From: Streptacidiphilus sp. PB12-B1b
GTDB lineage: Bacteria; Actinomycetota; Actinomycetes; Streptomycetales; Streptomycetaceae
Length of the DNA: 64,000 nt
Assembly (NCBI RefSeq): GCF_014084125.1
Contig: NZ_CP048405.1
Location: forward strand, 1,364,001-1,428,000
Reading direction: 5' to 3'
The stretch's first letter is position 1. Each line of letters opens with the position of its first letter. Of this stretch, positions 60,613 to 64,000 are shown one piece after another. Made by a program: the position numbers and the translations under genes. A model generated the notes under the pieces. The model was not told the DNA's origin. It saw only the letters and a list, made by a program, of their open reading frames with translations, and ran no database searches.

Positions 60613-61599
60613 CTACTGGTGGGGCGCGCCGTCGCCGGTCAGGGCCCGGACGGCGCGGGAGGGGCTGGGGCGGCCGAGCCGGTCGGCCAGCCACCGGCTG
60701 GTGGCGGCCAGCGCGGGCAGGTCGACGCCGGTCTCGATGCCGAGGCCGTGCAGCATCCAGACCAGGTCCTCGGTGGCCAGGTTGCCGGTGGCGCTCTTGG
60801 CGTAGGGGCAGCCGCCGAGGCCGCCCGCCGAGGAGTCCACGGTGGCGACGCCGCAGCGCAGCGCCGCCAGAGTGTTGACCAGCGCCTGCCCGTAGGTGTC
60901 GTGGAAGTGCACCGCCAGCTGCCCGGGGCCGACGCCGCGGTCGGCGAACTCCCCGAGCAGCGCGGTGACCTGCCCCGGTGTGCCGGTGCCGATGGTGTCG
61001 CCGAGGCTGAGCTGGTCGCAGCCGAGGTCCAGCAGCCGGCGGCCGACCTCGACCACCTGGGCGGCCGGGACCGGCCCTTCCCAGGGGTCGCCGAAGCACA
61101 TCGACAGGTAGCCCCGGACCCGGATCCCGGCCGCCCGCGCGCGCTGCACGACCGGCGCGAACATCTCCAGCGACGCCTCCACGCCCCGGCCGAGGTTCTT
61201 GACGGCGAAGCTCTCGGTGGCGCTGGCGAACACCGCGATGTCGGCGACCCCGTGCGCCAGCGCCCGCTCCAGCCCGCGCTCGTTCGGCACCAGGACCGGC
61301 AGCCGCAGCCCCGGGTACTCCTCGGGCAGCCCCGCCACCAGCGGGAACAGCTGCTCTGCGTCGGCGAGTTGGGGCACCCACTTGGGGTGGACGAAGCTGG
61401 TGGCCTCGACCGTGCGCAGGCCGGCGGCGGCCAGCCGGGCGATGAACTCGGCCTTCACCTCGACCGGCAGCGCGGTGGGCTCGTTCTGCAGGCCGTCGCG
61501 CGGGCCGACCTCGTGGATGCGCACCGCGGCGGGCAGCCCGTCCAGCGGAGCCCGCACCGGAAGCCCCAGCTCCAGGACGGTGGGTTCACTCGCGGACAT
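60613..61599 (-). CDS. Hydroxymethylglutaryl-CoA lyase
   Basis: This 328-residue TIM-barrel protein has the HMGL-like motifs Val-Gly-Pro-Arg-Asp-Gly-Leu-Gln-Asn-Glu, Ser-Phe-Val-His-Pro-Lys, His-Phe-His-Asp-Thr and the catalytic-loop Gly-Gly-Leu-Gly-Gly-Cys-Pro-Tyr-Ala. It splits HMG-CoA into acetoacetate and acetyl-CoA, the last step of leucine catabolism. Its ATG overlaps the stop of the carboxylase alpha gene (TGATG). Confidence 0.94.
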   Translation of the reverse strand: MSASEPTVLELGLPVRAPLDGLPAAVRIHEVGPRDGLQNEPTALPVEVKAEFIARLAAAGLRTVEATSFVHPKWVPQLADAEQLFPLVAGLPEEYPGLRLPVLVPNERGLERALAHGVADIAVFASATESFAVKNLGRGVEASLEMFAPVVQRARAAGIRVRGYLSMCFGDPWEGPVPAAQVVEVGRRLLDLGCDQLSLGDTIGTGTPGQVTALLGEFADRGVGPGQLAVHFHDTYGQALVNTLAALRCGVATVDSSAGGLGGCPYAKSATGNLATEDLVWMLHGLGIETGVDLPALAATSRWLADRLGRPSPSRAVRALTGDGAPHQ

Positions 61600-63341
61600 C
61601 AGCTGACCTCCTCGTCGGCGGTGACCACGGCGAGCACGTCGTCCATGGCGACGGTGGCTCCGGCGACCGCGCGCAACTGCTCCACGACGCCGTCGTGCGG
61701 CGCGGTGATGACGTGCTCCATCTTCATCGCCTCCAGGATCAGCAGCGGCTGGCCCTTGGCCACCCGCTCGCCTACGGCGGCCTTGACCACGGTGACCGTG
61801 CCCGGCATGGGCGCGTTCAGGGTCGCGCCCCGGGCCCCGGCGGGGCCGTGGGCCAGGTCGTCGACCGGGTCGTAGGGGTGGACGGCCCAGCTGTCGCCGT
61901 CCAGCCCGAGCCAGTGCACGACGCCGTCGGAGGCGTTGTCAGTGGCGTGCGAGAAGGTACGGGTGACGCCGTCGCGGGTGACGGCGATCCGGTCCGCGCC
62001 CGCCGTGACGCGGACGGCGAAGGGTGCGCCGGCGCCCACGGCGGCCTCGAACCGGGCGCCGTCGGCGGCGGGGCTGTCCGTGGGGTCGAGTACGGTCCGA
62101 GGAGAGGCGGGGCGGGTCCTGACCTCGACCGGTTCGCCGCCGGGGAGGCGCAGCCGGTGCAGGGTCCAGGCGGGCTCCCCGCCGGTCCGCCAGGCGGAAG
62201 GGAGGGCGAAGGGATCGATCCAGCCGTCGTCTCCCGGCGCGGGTGCGGGGGCGAGGGCCAGCTGCCGGGCCAGTGCGGCGGCGGTGAACGCGAGCGTCGG
62301 GTCCTCGGTGGCGGTGAGTTCCGGGTGGCGCTCGACCAGGCCGGTGTCGAGGCGGCCGGCGACCACGTCCTGGTGGCTGATCAGTCGGCGCAGGTATCCG
62401 GCGTTGGTGGTGACCCCGAGCGAGCAGGTCCCGGCGAGGGCGGTGCGCAGCTTTCGCAGGGCCGTGGCGCGGTCGTGGCCGTACGCGATGACCTTGGACA
62501 GCATGGGGTCGTAGCTGCTGCCGACGGCGACGCCGGGCGCGAGCCCGGAGTCGACCCGGACGCCCTCGCCGGAGGGCTCGGCCAGCAGCAGCACCCGGCC
62601 GCCGGTCGGCAGGAAGCCGCGCCCCGGGTCCTCGGCGCAGATCCGGGCCTCGACGGCGTGGCCGGTGCTGCCGATGTCCGGCTGCCGGAAGCCGAGGGGC
62701 TCGCCCGCGGCGATCCGCAGCTGCTGCTCCACCAGGTCCAGCCGCTCGCCGCGGACGGTGGCGGTCAGCTCGGTGACGGGGTGCTCCACCTGGAGCCGGG
62801 TGTTCATCTCCATGAAGAAGTAGGAGGAGGGGTTGTCGCCGGGGACGATGAATTCGACGGTGCCCGCACCGGTGTAGCCGCAGGACTCCGCGGCGCGCAC
62901 CGCGGCCTGGCCCATGGCCGCCCGGATCTCCGGGGTGAGCAGCGGGGAGGGGGCCTCCTCGATGAGCTTCTGGTGCCGCCGCTGCAGGCTGCACTCGCGC
63001 TCGCCGAGGTGGACGACGGTGCCGTGGGTGTCGGCCAGGAGCTGGATCTCGATGTGGCGCGGGCGGTCGACCCACCGCTCCAGCAGCAGGGTGTCGTCGC
63101 CGAAGGAGGCGCGGGCCTCCCGGCGGGCGGCGGCGATCTCGTCCCGCAGCAGGGCCGCGTCGCGGACCAGCCGCATGCCCTTGCCGCCGCCGCCGGCGGA
63201 CGGCTTCAGCAGCACGGGCAGGCCGATCTCCCGCGCCGCCGCGAGCAGTTGCTCGTCGGTCAGCGCGTCGCCCTCGCTGCCGGGGACGACCGGCACGCCC
63301 GCGGCCTGGACGGCCGCCTTGGCGTGGATCTTGTCGCCCAT
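61599..63341 (-). CDS. Acyl-CoA carboxylase alpha subunit, C-terminal reading frame (biotin carboxylase + biotin carrier)
   Basis: This frame carries the ATP-grasp loop [11 protein letters not shown], the biotin carboxylase C-terminal domain ([10 protein letters not shown]) and the biotinyl site Glu-Ala-Met-Lys-Met-Glu-His. With the next gene it makes a methylcrotonyl-, acetyl- or propionyl-CoA carboxylase; the operon with HMG-CoA lyase favours methylcrotonyl-CoA. The ATG at 63341 is an internal Met of the family, so the true protein starts at 63685 and is interrupted at 63357-63361. Confidence 0.9.
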   Translation of the reverse strand: MGDKIHAKAAVQAAGVPVVPGSEGDALTDEQLLAAAREIGLPVLLKPSAGGGGKGMRLVRDAALLRDEIAAARREARASFGDDTLLLERWVDRPRHIEIQLLADTHGTVVHLGERECSLQRRHQKLIEEAPSPLLTPEIRAAMGQAAVRAAESCGYTGAGTVEFIVPGDNPSSYFFMEMNTRLQVEHPVTELTATVRGERLDLVEQQLRIAAGEPLGFRQPDIGSTGHAVEARICAEDPGRGFLPTGGRVLLLAEPSGEGVRVDSGLAPGVAVGSSYDPMLSKVIAYGHDRATALRKLRTALAGTCSLGVTTNAGYLRRLISHQDVVAGRLDTGLVERHPELTATEDPTLAFTAAALARQLALAPAPAPGDDGWIDPFALPSAWRTGGEPAWTLHRLRLPGGEPVEVRTRPASPRTVLDPTDSPAADGARFEAAVGAGAPFAVRVTAGADRIAVTRDGVTRTFSHATDNASDGVVHWLGLDGDSWAVHPYDPVDDLAHGPAGARGATLNAPMPGTVTVVKAAVGERVAKGQPLLILEAMKMEHVITAPHDGVVEQLRAVAGATVAMDDVLAVVTADEEVS

Positions 63342-63685
63342 GAGTTCGATGCTGGAGGGGGTGGGCCGATGAAGACCAGTCCGGCGTCCGCGCAGGCGCG
63401 GGCGAAGGCGGCGTTCTCGGCGAGGAAGCCGTAGCCGGGGTGGACCGCCTGCGCCCCGGTCCGGGCGGCTGCCTCCAGGATGCGTTCGATGTGCAGGTAG
63501 CTGTCGGCGGCGGACTCGCCGTCGGCCGGCCCGAGCAGCACGGCGGTGTCGGCGGCGCGCACATGCGGTGCGTCGGCGTCCACTCCGCTGTGCACGGCGA
63601 CGGAGCGCACGCCCAGCCGTCGCAGGGTGCGCGTGACGCGGACCGCGATCTCGCCGCGGTTGGCGACCAGGACGCTGTCGAACAT
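63260..63685 (-). CDS. Acyl-CoA carboxylase alpha subunit, N-terminal reading frame
   Basis: ATG 63685 opens [14 protein letters not shown], the universal biotin carboxylase start. Homology runs to Phe-Ile-Gly-Pro-Pro (about residue 110) and then the frame goes off, ending at 63260. The natural continuation (Ser-Ser-Ile-Glu-Leu-Met-Gly-Asp-Lys) is in the neighbouring frame at 63355-63330. Restoring one base gives a 695-residue protein of normal length. Confidence 0.88.
   Translation of the reverse strand: MFDSVLVANRGEIAVRVTRTLRRLGVRSVAVHSGVDADAPHVRAADTAVLLGPADGESAADSYLHIERILEAAARTGAQAVHPGYGFLAENAAFARACADAGLVFIGPPPPASNSWATRSTPRRPSRPRACRSSPAARATR
63357..63361 (-). other. Frameshift site in the carboxylase alpha gene (G5 on plus strand, one base short)
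   Basis: The two frames of the gene meet at this homopolymer. One extra C on the coding strand restores Gly-Pro-Pro-Pro-Ser-Ser-Ile-Glu-Leu-Met and a continuous frame from 63685 to 61599. Confidence 0.85.
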
Positions 63686-63701
63686 TGGGGGTGAGCCTCC
63701 G

Positions 63702-64000
63702 TCACATTCGGAAGACGCCGTACGGGCGAGGGTCGGGGAGGGGGGCGTTGGCGCAGGCGCTGAGCGCGAGGCCGAGCACGGTGCGGGTGTCGGCCGGGTC
63801 GATGACCCCGTCGTCCCAGAGCCGGGCGGTGGCGTAGTAGGCGTTGCCCTGGCGCTCGTACTGCTCGCGCACGGGACGGCGGAACTCCTCCTCGTCCTCG
63901 GCCGACCAGCTCTCGCCGCGCAGGTCGTACTGGTCGCGGCGGACGGTCGCCAGCACCGAGGCGGCCTGCTCGCCGCCCATGACCGAGATCTTGGCTCCCG
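63702..64000 (-). CDS. Acyl-CoA carboxylase beta subunit (carboxyltransferase), C-terminal part, cut by right edge
   Basis: The visible 98 residues include [11 protein letters not shown], and [15 protein letters not shown] near the C-terminus. These are diagnostic for the carboxyltransferase subunit of methylcrotonyl/propionyl-CoA carboxylases. It lies 16 bases upstream of the alpha subunit and heads this stretch of the operon. The start is beyond 64000. Confidence 0.92.
   Translation of the reverse strand, partial: GAKISVMGGEQAASVLATVRRDQYDLRGESWSAEDEEEFRRPVREQYERQGNAYYATARLWDDGVIDPADTRTVLGLALSACANAPLPDPRPYGVFRM

Noticed and set aside
1-64000. CRISPR arrays, insertion sequences and phage genes
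   Set aside because: No regularly spaced repeats, transposase-like proteins or terminal inverted repeats were seen on either strand.

Overview
The window is very GC-rich, densely coding actinomycete DNA and most likely comes from a Streptomycetaceae chromosome (Streptomyces, Kitasatospora or Streptacidiphilus). The evidence is the block tRNA-His, orn, adpA with a TTA codon in adpA, a CebR-type regulator next to a GH1 beta-glucosidase, a large SARP regulator, frequent GTG/TTG starts, and many ATGA, GTGA or TGATG gene overlaps.

Left part (about 0.7-30.4 kb) is an accessory biosynthetic region. It opens with a large SARP regulator. A 12-codon mini-ORF ending in Trp-Trp and a strong bidirectional hairpin follow. 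Then comes an eight-gene minus-strand operon, read from 12639 down to 4311: a stripped AsnRS-like synthetase, a methyltransferase, an S66 peptidase of the MccF type, a small membrane protein, an HTTM-like membrane protein, an AlaRS-like synthetase, an MFS exporter and an ATP-grasp ligase. Divergent to it are a degenerate Gfo/Idh protein, a divergent PheS/PheT pair and a DCC-family thiol oxidoreductase. The combination of three aminoacyl-tRNA-synthetase relatives, an ATP-grasp ligase, an exporter and an MccF-type immunity hydrolase suggests an amino-acid- or peptide-derived compound that is made with, or acts on, tRNA synthetases. I do not recognise this gene set as a described cluster.

A LuxR-type regulator and a 3.7-thousand-residue hybrid megasynthase come next. 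The megasynthase reads AMP-ligase, ACP, KS, AT, ACP, luciferase-like monooxygenase, C, A, PCP, C. It is split by a single-base frameshift in a G run and ends about 90 bp from a tRNA-Lys(CTT) gene.

Middle part (30.5-41.1 kb) is core or conserved material: a prim-pol-like protein, a three-gene helicase / unknown / PD-(D/E)XK nuclease operon, a histidine phosphatase, an oxidoreductase, an XRE regulator with a small partner gene, and a spermidine-synthase-like protein.

Sugar-uptake part (41.1-52.4 kb): an Opp/Dpp-type ABC importer headed by its own LacI regulator, next to a GH1 beta-glucosidase and a divergent CebR-type regulator. Three near-perfect TGGGAGCGCTCCCA boxes lie between the last two. 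The context suggests that this peptide-class transporter imports cello-oligosaccharides.

Right part (52.4-64 kb): a pentapeptide-repeat protein, a slipin, tRNA-His, oligoribonuclease, the developmental regulator AdpA, a HAD hydrolase, a universal stress protein and the start of a leucine/isovalerate catabolic operon (acyl-CoA dehydrogenase, HMG-CoA lyase, biotin-dependent carboxylase alpha and beta subunits). The alpha subunit is also broken by a one-base loss in a homopolymer, which hints that both frameshifts may be sequence errors.
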